Source: an uncultured Candidatus Altimarinota bacterium (GTDB taxonomy: Bacteria > Patescibacteriota > Gracilibacteria > CAIRYL01). Taken from it: DNA of 21,309 bases. Position numbers and translations under genes: made by a program. Shown in pieces: positions 5,713-14,415 of this stretch. Position 1 is the stretch's first letter. The number at the start of each line of letters is the position of its first letter. The DNA lies in contig CAMZKZ010000035.1 of assembly GCA_947311645.1 (NCBI GenBank), positions 1 to 21,309 of the forward strand, read 5' to 3'. Under the pieces are notes generated by a model. It was not told the origin of the DNA. It saw nothing but the letters and a program-made list of their open reading frames with translations, and made no database searches.

Positions 5713-8139
5713 TTAAATATTTTCACGAATGCGTTGTAAAACTTTTTCCGTAACAAGCTCTAAAAGTTCTTCATCTGATGCATTTCGAATTCCTACAATT
5801 CCACCAAATCGTTGTTTTAAAAGTTTTTTTGTTTTTCCACCAATTCCTTGAATTTCATCAAGTATAGATTTTTGTAATACTTTTTCTCGACCTGCCCTAT
5901 TTTTGGTTATTGCAAACCTATGGGCTTCATTTCGTATTCTCTGTAACATATGCCCTTCGTTTGAATTTTTTTGAATATCTGCTTTATATATTTCATGTTC
6001 AAAATTTTCCGAATTATATCGTATTGCAAATACCTCTTCTTCTTTTTTTGCCAATGAGCAAAGAGTAATTTTACTTGCATACTCTGTATTTTTAAGTACT
6101 TTCCATGTTGCAGAAAGTTGCCCTTTTCCACCATCAATCACAATAAGATCTGGAACTTGTAAAAAGGAATCAGAAAGTGAAGTAGAAAGTTTTCCATCTT
6201 TTCGCATATAAACTTCCCCATCTTCAGTAGTATACTCAGAAAATCCTAAATGCTCTAAAAATTCACATGTTTTTCTATCCACATTAAATACTTTATACGC
6301 CTCAGACTTTGTTTTCAGAAAAATATCAAGTAAAAGCTTTCTTACCTGTTTTGCAAAGTGTAATACTCCACCAATTGTTATGTCTCTTGGCTCTAGATAG
6401 AGTCGTATTTCCGCATGACGCATTGAATTTATGGAAACACTCGCAATAGTATCTCCAATATCTGCAAGAATTTTTTTACTTTTTTTAGGCTCTGTTACTT
6501 CTGTAAATACAGTATATATATCTGTTACAATCGATTTTAACAGTACAGATTTTTTATCGTGTAGAGTATTTATACTCACAGTTGAAGAAAGAGATGAAAA
6601 GTTTTGAATCAACGATGAAAGCAAAGTAAAGTCTTGCTTTCTTTTCACTTTTTCGGTTTTCCAATCATCTGGAAAATTTTCTGGAAGTCGAGAACATCTT
6701 CGTGTTAATGCTTCTGCTAATGATTTAAAATCATCTATTCCTGTTTCTGTGTGTATCGATTTAATATTAAATGAACGATAATCCGATTTTTTTTCTTTTC
6801 CATTTTCACACACTACCATAGATGCAACAGTTTTTTCTCCTGAATAATGAGAAATATCATAGCATTCTATTCGTTTTGGAAAATTTTTCATTTCCAATTT
6901 TTTTTGTAGCGTTTCTAATGTTTCCTCATAATTCTCATCTTTTTTTATAAAACTCATTGCATGACGCTTCGCATAATCTTCTGCATTCGCATGTGCTAAA
7001 GTAAGCAACTCTTTTCTTCTTGCTTTTTCTGGTAAAGAAATTTCTACTTTTGCTCCATTTAAAACATTTAATTCTGTTGTAAAATATTCTTCCCATACCT
7101 TCTTTTCGTCTTCATCAATAAACACTTTATCAAGAACAATTGTTTTTGGAAACTCTGAAACCCTATTTGCATGCGATGCTAAAAACGCATTAAGTGCTTC
7201 TTGTTGTACCGAAAATGGAACAGGAGAAAGAGAACTTTCATTTTTAATCATTATAGGAAATGTTTGAGAATTAATTATTTTTCCATTTCGTGCAGAAAAT
7301 ACATGAAAAAACACATGACCATAATTTGAGAAAATTCCAATAATATCTGCAGAAAGTTCATTTGGTGCAGATATTATTTGCTTTTCAGAAATATTTTGTA
7401 CAGAAGCAATCACATCGCGTGTTTTTGCTGCAAGTGAAAATTTTGAATTTTTTGCATAATTCATCATTTTTTCTGTAAGAAACGCTATAATTTCTTTTGT
7501 TTCTCCACGCAAAAATAACACTGCTTTTTCTACAATTTTTCCATACTCTTCTTTTGATATTTTTCCAATACATGGAGCATAACACTTTTTAAGATGATAG
7601 TTTAGGCATGGGATTTTTTGATTTCCCGAATCCAATAAAATTTCTCCATCAGTATTTTCTGTAATTCCAATCGAACTCGAACGCAATAAAAAAATATCTT
7701 GGAGCATATCTATAATTTTTCGAACTGCCGAACCAGAAGTTTTTGGACCAAAATATTTTGCACCATCTTTTAAAACTTTTCGCACAAGTAAAATTCGTGG
7801 AAAATCTTCATTTGTTACCTTTATATACGAATATGTTTTATCGTCTCGTAATAAAATATTAAATCGTGGTCTTTTTGTTTTAATTAAATTATCTTCTAAT
7901 AATAACGCTTCTGCTTCGTTTCGTGTTGTTGTCCATTCAATATTTTTAATTTTTTCTACTAATTTTTGAATACGAAGAGAATGATTTGCTGATTCTCTAA
8001 AATAACTTCGAACTCGTGAAGATAAGTTTTTTGCCTTTCCAACATATAAAATTTCATTGTTTTCATCTCGCATTTCATAGACTCCTGCAGATTTTGGTAA
8101 TTGGTCCAACAGTTCATAGATATGTGAAGTATGCGACAT
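5713..8139 (-). CDS. uvrC: UvrC excinuclease subunit with a ~175-residue internal insertion
   Basis: UvrC makes the 3' and 5' incisions in UvrABC nucleotide excision repair. At 808 aa it is about 200 residues longer than usual (about 600). In order: the GIY-YIG nuclease (residues about 15-95, with GVY at 19-21 and YVGKAKNL from 32), a cysteine pair (about 178-190), the UVR helical hairpin that binds UvrB (about 210-250), and the RNase H-like nuclease with D428 in ECYDISH, D669 in VIDGGKGQL and H740 in NEAHRFAI. A helix-hairpin-helix region follows (about 760-805). Residues about 486-661 are inserted between LTRRCSRL and PDLIVIDGG, where other UvrC proteins have only about ten residues. All nuclease residues I can check are kept, so the enzyme should be active. 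The ATG at 8139 is preceded by a pyrimidine-rich stretch and no Shine-Dalgarno sequence. Confidence 0.95.
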   Translation of the reverse strand: MSHTSHIYELLDQLPKSAGVYEMRDENNEILYVGKAKNLSSRVRSYFRESANHSLRIQKLVEKIKNIEWTTTRNEAEALLLEDNLIKTKRPRFNILLRDDKTYSYIKVTNEDFPRILLVRKVLKDGAKYFGPKTSGSAVRKIIDMLQDIFLLRSSSIGITENTDGEILLDSGNQKIPCLNYHLKKCYAPCIGKISKEEYGKIVEKAVLFLRGETKEIIAFLTEKMMNYAKNSKFSLAAKTRDVIASVQNISEKQIISAPNELSADIIGIFSNYGHVFFHVFSARNGKIINSQTFPIMIKNESSLSPVPFSVQQEALNAFLASHANRVSEFPKTIVLDKVFIDEDEKKVWEEYFTTELNVLNGAKVEISLPEKARRKELLTLAHANAEDYAKRHAMSFIKKDENYEETLETLQKKLEMKNFPKRIECYDISHYSGEKTVASMVVCENGKEKKSDYRSFNIKSIHTETGIDDFKSLAEALTRRCSRLPENFPDDWKTEKVKRKQDFTLLSSLIQNFSSLSSTVSINTLHDKKSVLLKSIVTDIYTVFTEVTEPKKSKKILADIGDTIASVSINSMRHAEIRLYLEPRDITIGGVLHFAKQVRKLLLDIFLKTKSEAYKVFNVDRKTCEFLEHLGFSEYTTEDGEVYMRKDGKLSTSLSDSFLQVPDLIVIDGGKGQLSATWKVLKNTEYASKITLCSLAKKEEEVFAIRYNSENFEHEIYKADIQKNSNEGHMLQRIRNEAHRFAITKNRAGREKVLQKSILDEIQGIGGKTKKLLKQRFGGIVGIRNASDEELLELVTEKVLQRIRENI

Positions 8140-8153
8140 GAAAATAAGAAAAA

Positions 8154-8159
8154 ATTATC
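8154..8159 (-). promoter_or_regulatory. Putative uvrC -10 box with very short leader
   Basis: GATAAT on the - strand lies 14 bases before the ATG at 8139. If used, transcription would start near 8147 and leave about 8 bases of leader. The competing TATACT at 8179-8184 would give about 33 bases instead. Confidence 0.35.
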
Positions 8160-8178
8160 ATTTGATTTTTATAGCTAA

Positions 8179-8196
8179 AGTATAGTAGAATATACT
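8179..8196. promoter_or_regulatory. Back-to-back divergent -10 boxes (uvrC and the 101/1048-aa pair)
   Basis: The sequence AGTATA-GTAGAA-TATACT is a perfect inverted repeat. It places a TATACT hexamer on each strand, pointing left to uvrC (ATG at 8139) and right to the 101-aa gene (ATG at 8256). The rightward leader would be about 53 bases. The two polymerase sites would overlap, so the divergent transcripts probably compete. Confidence 0.35.
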
Positions 8197-8255
8197 GATA
8201 TTTTAAATATAAAAATAAAAAGAAATACTAAAAAATACATATATACAATATACAA

Positions 8256-8561
8256 ATGATTATTTTTACAAATCCAGAATTGATGCAAGCAATGCAAAAT
8301 TCATATGTTCTTCGGCAAAAATTCAATACTCATCAGATTGATATATTAATAGAAAAAGCATTTATGCTTACACCAAAAGAACAAAAAAAACTTCTTTCTG
8401 TATTCAAAAAAGAACATGAAGAAGTGAAAAATAATACAACAAAAATTAAAGAAAAAATTAGATTAGTGGTAAAGGAACAGAAAAAACAATTTGAAAAAAT
8501 AATAGATACTCCAAACCATAGAATCCTTAATACTATAGATAATATTCTTAAAAATGTATAA
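8256..8561 (+). CDS. Small basic helical protein of unknown function (101 aa)
   Basis: I do not recognise the family. The first 50 residues mix hydrophobic and polar positions, including ILIEKAFMLTPKEQKKLLSV, which resembles a short helix-turn-helix-like or helical-bundle segment. Residues about 53-85 are a Lys/Glu-rich helix likely to coil. There is no signal peptide or membrane segment. Its last 8 bases overlap the start of the 1048-aa gene (ATGTATAA holds the next start and this stop), so the two are almost surely co-transcribed and translationally coupled. The pair transcribes away from uvrC. The tight overlap suggests that the small protein works with, or sets the dose of, the large one. 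Confidence 0.75.
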   Translation: MIIFTNPELMQAMQNSYVLRQKFNTHQIDILIEKAFMLTPKEQKKLLSVFKKEHEEVKNNTTKIKEKIRLVVKEQKKQFEKIIDTPNHRILNTIDNILKNV

Positions 8562-11500
8562 CGACAACTCTACATCATTTTTTTCTCACAATACTCCATT
8601 TGTACAAGAATGGAGAAATATTGGCGAAAGAAGAAAAGTATATAAGACTATAGAGGCCTCAGGAGAAAAGCCCGATAAATACTCAAGCACTCCACTGGCT
8701 GGAATAAATGCTGCTGATAATTTTGAAAAAGCATTTACGAAAGAAACATCAGAGACTTCTTCAACACCAGAAACTCTCCCAACACTCCCTGAGATGAAAA
8801 AAGTTGCAGAAAGTATCATGCATAATTTTTATACACAAACAAATCCAGATGCATCAGAAAACGATATAAAGACTTATATTAGCACATTTCATGCTGTAAT
8901 TGATGCAAAAATTCCAAATAGTAATGAACTCCTTCCACAAGAAAAACAAAAAGAGTATTATGAGACATACATGGATACATTAAAAAATTTTAATGATTTA
9001 CAAGATGAATCAATACGAAAAAATGGAGTAATGTCTGTTGATGGATTTATGCTTGGAAATAATCGAGTTGAGCATTTTTCTCTCTCCAAACCATTTGTAG
9101 CAAAACTTAAAACGCCTTCCGATCCTGTTGCATATTTAAAAAATCCAAAAAATAAAACAAAAGTCCCCTTCCCAAATAAATTTTCGCGTACGAAATATCC
9201 AAATCTTACTATATTAGAACTCGAAGGAATAAATCCTCTTATTTTTACAACAGGGATTGTTGAAATAAAAGAAACAACATTTCATGACGATATTATTGGA
9301 TTACAAATATTAGATGGAGATGGACATTTTCATTTATACGATGCTCGAACAAAAGAAATGAAAGCAATTATTGCACACGATACTGGAGATAATAGAGATA
9401 TAAGAGACAAAGCAAAAAATGGGAAAAAAGCATATAAGAAACCTAAAACTGTAGAGAAACCTACTCCATCAAGAACAAAATCGTCTCCAGCAACAATGAA
9501 AATCCTTCGTTCAAAAGATAACCTCTATGAAAAACTCAAGAGTACACACTATTCTCTTTTTAAGACGGTAACAAATACAATAAACGAACATATTACAAAA
9601 TCTCTTACAGATAATACAAGTGCAGAATTTGACTGGTCTGATTGGGGAAATACTCCTTTTGAAGTAAATAAAACAGGAGATATTATTCTTGATAAAAATG
9701 ATTGGAAAAACGAGAGCGATATTATTATTTTAACAGCACAAGAAGCACAAGAAATAAACAAAAAAACAAAGCTTGGAAATGCACAATCTCTTGTAGATAT
9801 TCTTAATCAATATAAATCACTTCTTGATAAAGATATTATTGATAAAGTAAAAACTTCATCTCTAAAAAAATCTTCATATAAAAAACCGAAAGAAAAGACA
9901 GAGAACAGTAAAATAACTCAATTAAGTAATAATAAAAAACAAGCATTATATAAAAAAAAAGGCATAACAGAAAAGATAAATACAACGAAAGGAACTACTA
10001 CTCTTACATATAAGGGAGTAACATTTACATATTTGAATACAGTAAATCAACAGAGAAATACCTCTAAAAAATTTATTACAGAAAATATAAAGTTATTAAC
10101 AAGTCTAGGGGAAAAGTATAACGGAGAAAAAAATAAAAAAATTATAATTACAGAAAAAAAAGAGAATAAAACAGGGAAAAATAAAAAAATATTATTAATG
10201 GTACAACACGAAGAATCTATCTATGCAACGCAAATAGATAAAAATAAAAATCCAACATATAAAAAAGTAATAGATAAAAAGAAGAGCTGGGGAAATGTGA
10301 ACACAAATGAAAAAAACTTTTTAGAGAAAAACATTACTCCGTTTTATAAGAATCTGAAAACTTTTGGAAATAAAACAAATAAAGAGCAAGAAACGAAGAT
10401 TGATAATATTGTACAGCTACCTGTGGAAGTAGTAGAAGAGAGAGAAAACAGTTTAAAAAAATTAAACAATCTTTACCCTTCCCAAATTATAAAAATGTAT
10501 AAAAATGCAGGAATTTCAGTTGAAAAAAATACAACAAAAAATAAAATTACCTTAAAAAAAGGAGGAGTAACAATGATTTATCCGATCTCATCATCAGTAA
10601 TACAACAAGAATTAACTCGAAAAAATATAACACTAGCAACGGCAACAAAAGCATCTATTAATATAATTAAATATTTTTCAAAAATTTATACTAAAAATAA
10701 TCCTATAGTCTTTACAAATATTGAAAATAACAAAAGTATAACTTCATCGATAAAATACAACAATACTATTCTAGAAATAAAAGATATAAAATCTAAAGAT
10801 CTCCCAATTATAGCAAAGGAACAAAGGGAATTAAGAAAATTCATAAATAATTATCATGGCACTATTAATAGCAAAGAATTTATTGCAACAATAACGCAAA
10901 AATTTCCAATTTTTATATCTTTTCAGAAAAAAATGAGAGTTTACAATGTAAACCGTAAAAAAGATTTAAGCGAAGAAGAAAAATCAGATTTTATACAAAA
11001 AATAGCGCCACACCTTCAAATGTTTTATGCATATAATGCAAAAAATGACACTGCAATAGCCAAGATGATTATTCAAGAAGAGATGGCAGATAAAAACTCT
11101 AAAGATCCTCCATCATTAGGAAAAACAGAGACATTAATAATTTCACCAAAGGATAATGAATACAAAGTATTAAAAACATTATTTGGAAATTTTAAAACTT
11201 TTAATCAATATATTCAATACGTAAACAATGCAAGATGGGGAGCTTTAACATTTGGAGATAGTATCTACATTGGAGATTCAGAAGATCTATTAGATAAAAA
11301 ATCTATATTATTCAATGAATTAGTACATGGAATAATAGAAAATCAGTATCAATATTTTAGTGCAAAACCTGAAGAAAGCTGGATTAAGAATATTAAAAAC
11401 ATACAAATTAATGAATTTCTATCAGATGTGGCATCAATTACAATAGATCCGATAAAATCATTCAATATATTGAATGATTTTGGAAAAGATGATGATTATT

Positions 11501-11700
11501 TACAAAATAGACCAAATTACCAGTACACAATAGAATTCTTCAAAAACAGTTTAGAAAAATTAAAACAAGAGTATCCAAATAAAACAGATGAATTTTATGC
11601 TAACGAAATGGTAAATATATATATGAAACAAGGACAAGAATTTGTAAAAATGATAAAAGAAAGAGAAAAAAGAGAAAAAAGAGCAGTAAAAGAAAATTAG
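8554..11700 (+). CDS. Large lysine/asparagine-rich protein with duplicated domain and degenerate zincin-like C-terminus (1048 aa)
   Basis: I do not recognise the family. Residues 1-80 are Ser/Thr/Pro-rich and probably disordered. About 150-290 form a more ordered region with hydrophobic strands, followed by a Lys/Pro linker. A unit beginning at Y466 (KKKGITEKINTTK, then TYKGVTFTY) is repeated from Y649 (KNAGISVEKNTTK, then KKGGVTMIY), pointing to an internal duplication of about 130-150 residues. Near the end, ILFNELVHGIIE (about 918-929) followed by INEFLSD (952-958) has the spacing of a zinc metallopeptidase HExxH...E site, but the first His is Asn (N921). The tail is very basic (EKREKREKRAVKEN). 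There is no obvious signal peptide. Arginine is mostly AGA here, whereas CGA prevails in the housekeeping genes. The ATG overlaps the preceding gene; the stop is TAG. Confidence 0.85.
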   Translation: MYNDNSTSFFSHNTPFVQEWRNIGERRKVYKTIEASGEKPDKYSSTPLAGINAADNFEKAFTKETSETSSTPETLPTLPEMKKVAESIMHNFYTQTNPDASENDIKTYISTFHAVIDAKIPNSNELLPQEKQKEYYETYMDTLKNFNDLQDESIRKNGVMSVDGFMLGNNRVEHFSLSKPFVAKLKTPSDPVAYLKNPKNKTKVPFPNKFSRTKYPNLTILELEGINPLIFTTGIVEIKETTFHDDIIGLQILDGDGHFHLYDARTKEMKAIIAHDTGDNRDIRDKAKNGKKAYKKPKTVEKPTPSRTKSSPATMKILRSKDNLYEKLKSTHYSLFKTVTNTINEHITKSLTDNTSAEFDWSDWGNTPFEVNKTGDIILDKNDWKNESDIIILTAQEAQEINKKTKLGNAQSLVDILNQYKSLLDKDIIDKVKTSSLKKSSYKKPKEKTENSKITQLSNNKKQALYKKKGITEKINTTKGTTTLTYKGVTFTYLNTVNQQRNTSKKFITENIKLLTSLGEKYNGEKNKKIIITEKKENKTGKNKKILLMVQHEESIYATQIDKNKNPTYKKVIDKKKSWGNVNTNEKNFLEKNITPFYKNLKTFGNKTNKEQETKIDNIVQLPVEVVEERENSLKKLNNLYPSQIIKMYKNAGISVEKNTTKNKITLKKGGVTMIYPISSSVIQQELTRKNITLATATKASINIIKYFSKIYTKNNPIVFTNIENNKSITSSIKYNNTILEIKDIKSKDLPIIAKEQRELRKFINNYHGTINSKEFIATITQKFPIFISFQKKMRVYNVNRKKDLSEEEKSDFIQKIAPHLQMFYAYNAKNDTAIAKMIIQEEMADKNSKDPPSLGKTETLIISPKDNEYKVLKTLFGNFKTFNQYIQYVNNARWGALTFGDSIYIGDSEDLLDKKSILFNELVHGIIENQYQYFSAKPEESWIKNIKNIQINEFLSDVASITIDPIKSFNILNDFGKDDDYLQNRPNYQYTIEFFKNSLEKLKQEYPNKTDEFYANEMVNIYMKQGQEFVKMIKEREKREKRAVKEN

Positions 11701-11763
11701 AAATAAAATAATAAATAAAATATACAAAATTATAGATATATAGTAATATCTGCATAGAAAACT

Positions 11764-11793
11764 TTGTTCACTTTAACTTTATTATTTTATTAT
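11764..11793 (+). promoter_or_regulatory. Possible ppdK promoter implying a leaderless mRNA
   Basis: TATTAT at 11788-11793 with a weak TTGTTC 18 bases upstream (11764-11769) would place the transcription start at or next to the A of the ATG at 11800. Upstream, AGATAT (11734-11739) and ATATCT (11746-11751) form a weak 6-bp hairpin without a T run. I see nothing else of note in the 99-base gap. Confidence 0.3.
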
Positions 11794-11799
11794 AAAAAC

Positions 11800-14373
11800 A
11801 TGAGTTCTCTCGTAATGCCATTTGAAAAAGGTTCTGCCAAAATGCGAAAATTGCTTGGTGGAAAAGGTGCGAATTTAGCAGAAATGACAAATTTAGGTGT
11901 ACCTGTTCCATACGGATTTACGATAACGACAGATTGTTGTAATAAGTTTTATAATGAAGCAGAAGAAAAAATATGGGATGAGTTAAAGAATCAAATTTTT
12001 AATAATATTAAAGATTTAGAACAAAAATCTGGAAAAATATTTGGAGGAAATACAAACCCTCTTTTAGTTTCTGTACGAAGTGGAGCAAGTGTATCTATGC
12101 CTGGAATGATGGATACAATTCTTAACTTAGGATTAAATTATGATACAGTAGAAGCTCTTGCAAGTGAATCAAATAACCCACGATTTGCATGGGATAGCTT
12201 TAGAAGATTTGTACAAATGTATGGAAATGTTGTGATGGGAGTTTCGTTACACTCTTTTGAAAATGAAATTACTGCAATAAAAAATAAAAATAATTTTACA
12301 GAAGATACTGAAATTAGTGCAGAACAGTGGAAAGAAGTAATTCTACAATTTTTAAATATCATAGAAAAAGAAACTGGAAAACACTTTCCGATGAACCCAA
12401 ATGACCAACTTCTTGGTGCTGTAGAAGCTGTATTTACAAGTTGGAATGCCGATCGAGCTATTTTTTATAGAGGAATAAATGCTATTCCTCATGATATTGG
12501 AACAGCTGTAAATATCCAAATGATGGTATTTGGAAACCTTGGAGAAACTTCTGGAACAGGTGTATGTTTTACACGAGACCCTTCAACTGGAGAAAATATT
12601 TTTTATGGAGAGTATTTATTAAACGCACAAGGAGAAGATGTTGTTGCAGGAATTAGAACTCCGCATCAAATTATAAAATTAAAAGATGATTTACCAAAAA
12701 TTTACGAAGAACTTATCGTATTACGAAATAATCTTGAAACGCATTTTAAAGACATGCAGGATATTGAGTTTACTATTGAAAATGAAAAGTTATTTGTACT
12801 GCAAACACGAACTGGAAAAAGAAGTGCATCTGCATCTGTAAGAATTGCTACTGATATGGTTAAAGAAAACTTACTTACAAAAAAAGAAGCATTATATAGA
12901 GTTACTGATGATGATATTCAAACACTTCTTCACCCACGGTTAGACGAAGCAGAAAAAGCAAAAAAAATTGCACTCTGTAAGGGACTTCCAGCGAGTCCAG
13001 GTGGAGCAATTGGAAAAATTGTATTTACCTCAGAAGATGCAATTGAAGCAGCAAAACATCAAGAAAAAGTTATTTTGGTTCGATACGAAACATCTCCAGA
13101 AGATATTTCTGGAATGCATGCTTCAGAAGGAATTTTAACAGCATGTGGAGGGATGACTTCGCATGCTGCCGTAGTTGCACGAGGAATGGGACGACCATGC
13201 GTCTCTGGAGTTTCTGATATTAAAATTGATGAAGCTCGAGGAGTTATTCAAGTTGATGATTTAATATTACGAAAAGGTGATATTATTACAATTGATGGAG
13301 CAACTGGAGAAGTATTTGATGGTAAAATTTCTAAACTTCCAGCAGATATATCTGGACCATTTCAAGAAATTTTAAACTGGGCAAAAGCCGAAAAAACACT
13401 TGAAGTTCGAACAAATGCAGACACTCCAACAGATGTAGCAAAAGCAGTAGAATTTGGTGCAGAAGGAATTGGGTTATGTCGAACAGAACATATGTTTTTT
13501 GAAAAAGAACGAATTATTGAAGTTCGTAAAATGATTTTATCAGAAGATAAAGAAACACAAGAACATGCACTAAAAGAAATTCAAAATTTTCAAAAAACAG
13601 ATTTTATAGAAATTTATAAAATATTAGAAGATAAACCTATTTGCATTCGATTACTCGATCCACCTCTTCATGAATTTTTACCACATTCAAATAATGAAAT
13701 AGAAGAGCTTGCGTCTCTTATGAAAAAATCTCCTCAAAATATTCGAGAACGAATCGAACACCTCAACGAGGTAAATCCAATGATGGGACACAGAGGATGT
13801 AGATTATTACTCACGATTCCATCACTTTTAGAAGCACAAGTGCATGCTATTTTATCTGCTGCACAAGAAACACAAAAAGAAAATGTTGAAATAATGATAC
13901 CACTTATTGCAACATTAGGAGAATTTACAAGTTTAAAAACACGAATTCAAGCAGTTGCAAAAGAATACGCAGATGTAAATTTTAAAATTGGAACAATGAT
14001 AGAAACTCCTCGTGCGTGTCTTCGTTCAGAAGATATTCAAAAGCATGCAGAATTTTTTAGCTTTGGAACAAACGATTTAACACAAATGACATTTGGATTT
14101 TCTCGAGATGATATGGGGAAATTTTTACCAGAATACCTAAAACAAGGGATTTTGAAAAATGATCCATTTCAAGTAGTGGATACAGAAGGAGTTGGAGGAC
14201 TCATGAAAAAAGTTCTTTCTACTCTTCCAGAAAATTTTAAAACTTCTGTATGTGGAGAACATGGAGGAGAAGGAAAATCTATTGAATTCTTTAATAAAAT
14301 AGGAATTAAAACTATTTCTTGCTCACCATTTCGAGTTCCCGTTGCTATTGTTGCAGCAGGTCGGTGTGCATAA
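11800..14373 (+). CDS. ppdK: Pyruvate, phosphate dikinase
   Basis: The enzyme interconverts ATP, phosphate and pyruvate with AMP, pyrophosphate and phosphoenolpyruvate. It can supply PEP for gluconeogenesis or act in a pyrophosphate-linked glycolysis. The ATP-grasp nucleotide-binding domain starts at once (FEKGSAKMRKLLGGKGANLAE). The swivelling phosphohistidine domain carries CGGMTSHAAVVARGMGRPC with the catalytic His at residue 455, the same number as in the Clostridium symbiosum enzyme. The TIM-barrel PEP/pyruvate domain has GLCRTEHMFFE, SFGTNDLTQMTFG and the active-site Cys in SVCGEHGGEGKS (residue 818). I chose ATG 11800 because the product then begins MSSLVMPFEKGSAKM, matching the family's usual N-terminus. 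An in-frame TTG at 11764 would add 12 odd residues. At 857 aa the length is normal. rsmA follows 42 bases later and may share the transcript. Confidence 0.96.
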   Translation: MSSLVMPFEKGSAKMRKLLGGKGANLAEMTNLGVPVPYGFTITTDCCNKFYNEAEEKIWDELKNQIFNNIKDLEQKSGKIFGGNTNPLLVSVRSGASVSMPGMMDTILNLGLNYDTVEALASESNNPRFAWDSFRRFVQMYGNVVMGVSLHSFENEITAIKNKNNFTEDTEISAEQWKEVILQFLNIIEKETGKHFPMNPNDQLLGAVEAVFTSWNADRAIFYRGINAIPHDIGTAVNIQMMVFGNLGETSGTGVCFTRDPSTGENIFYGEYLLNAQGEDVVAGIRTPHQIIKLKDDLPKIYEELIVLRNNLETHFKDMQDIEFTIENEKLFVLQTRTGKRSASASVRIATDMVKENLLTKKEALYRVTDDDIQTLLHPRLDEAEKAKKIALCKGLPASPGGAIGKIVFTSEDAIEAAKHQEKVILVRYETSPEDISGMHASEGILTACGGMTSHAAVVARGMGRPCVSGVSDIKIDEARGVIQVDDLILRKGDIITIDGATGEVFDGKISKLPADISGPFQEILNWAKAEKTLEVRTNADTPTDVAKAVEFGAEGIGLCRTEHMFFEKERIIEVRKMILSEDKETQEHALKEIQNFQKTDFIEIYKILEDKPICIRLLDPPLHEFLPHSNNEIEELASLMKKSPQNIRERIEHLNEVNPMMGHRGCRLLLTIPSLLEAQVHAILSAAQETQKENVEIMIPLIATLGEFTSLKTRIQAVAKEYADVNFKIGTMIETPRACLRSEDIQKHAEFFSFGTNDLTQMTFGFSRDDMGKFLPEYLKQGILKNDPFQVVDTEGVGGLMKKVLSTLPENFKTSVCGEHGGEGKSIEFFNKIGIKTISCSPFRVPVAIVAAGRCA

Positions 14374-14415
14374 TTTTTACTCAAAATAAATTTATTATTT
14401 AACGCTCTATTATTT

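Noticed and set aside
8256..11700. Toxin-antitoxin or defence island reading of the 101/1048-aa pair
   Set aside because: No nuclease, NTPase, kinase or other effector motif is visible, and there are no mobile elements or repeats nearby.
11764..11799. TTG-initiated 12-residue extension of PPDK
   Set aside because: It adds FTLTLLFYYKN-like residues with no family counterpart, and the ATG at 11800 gives the standard N-terminus.
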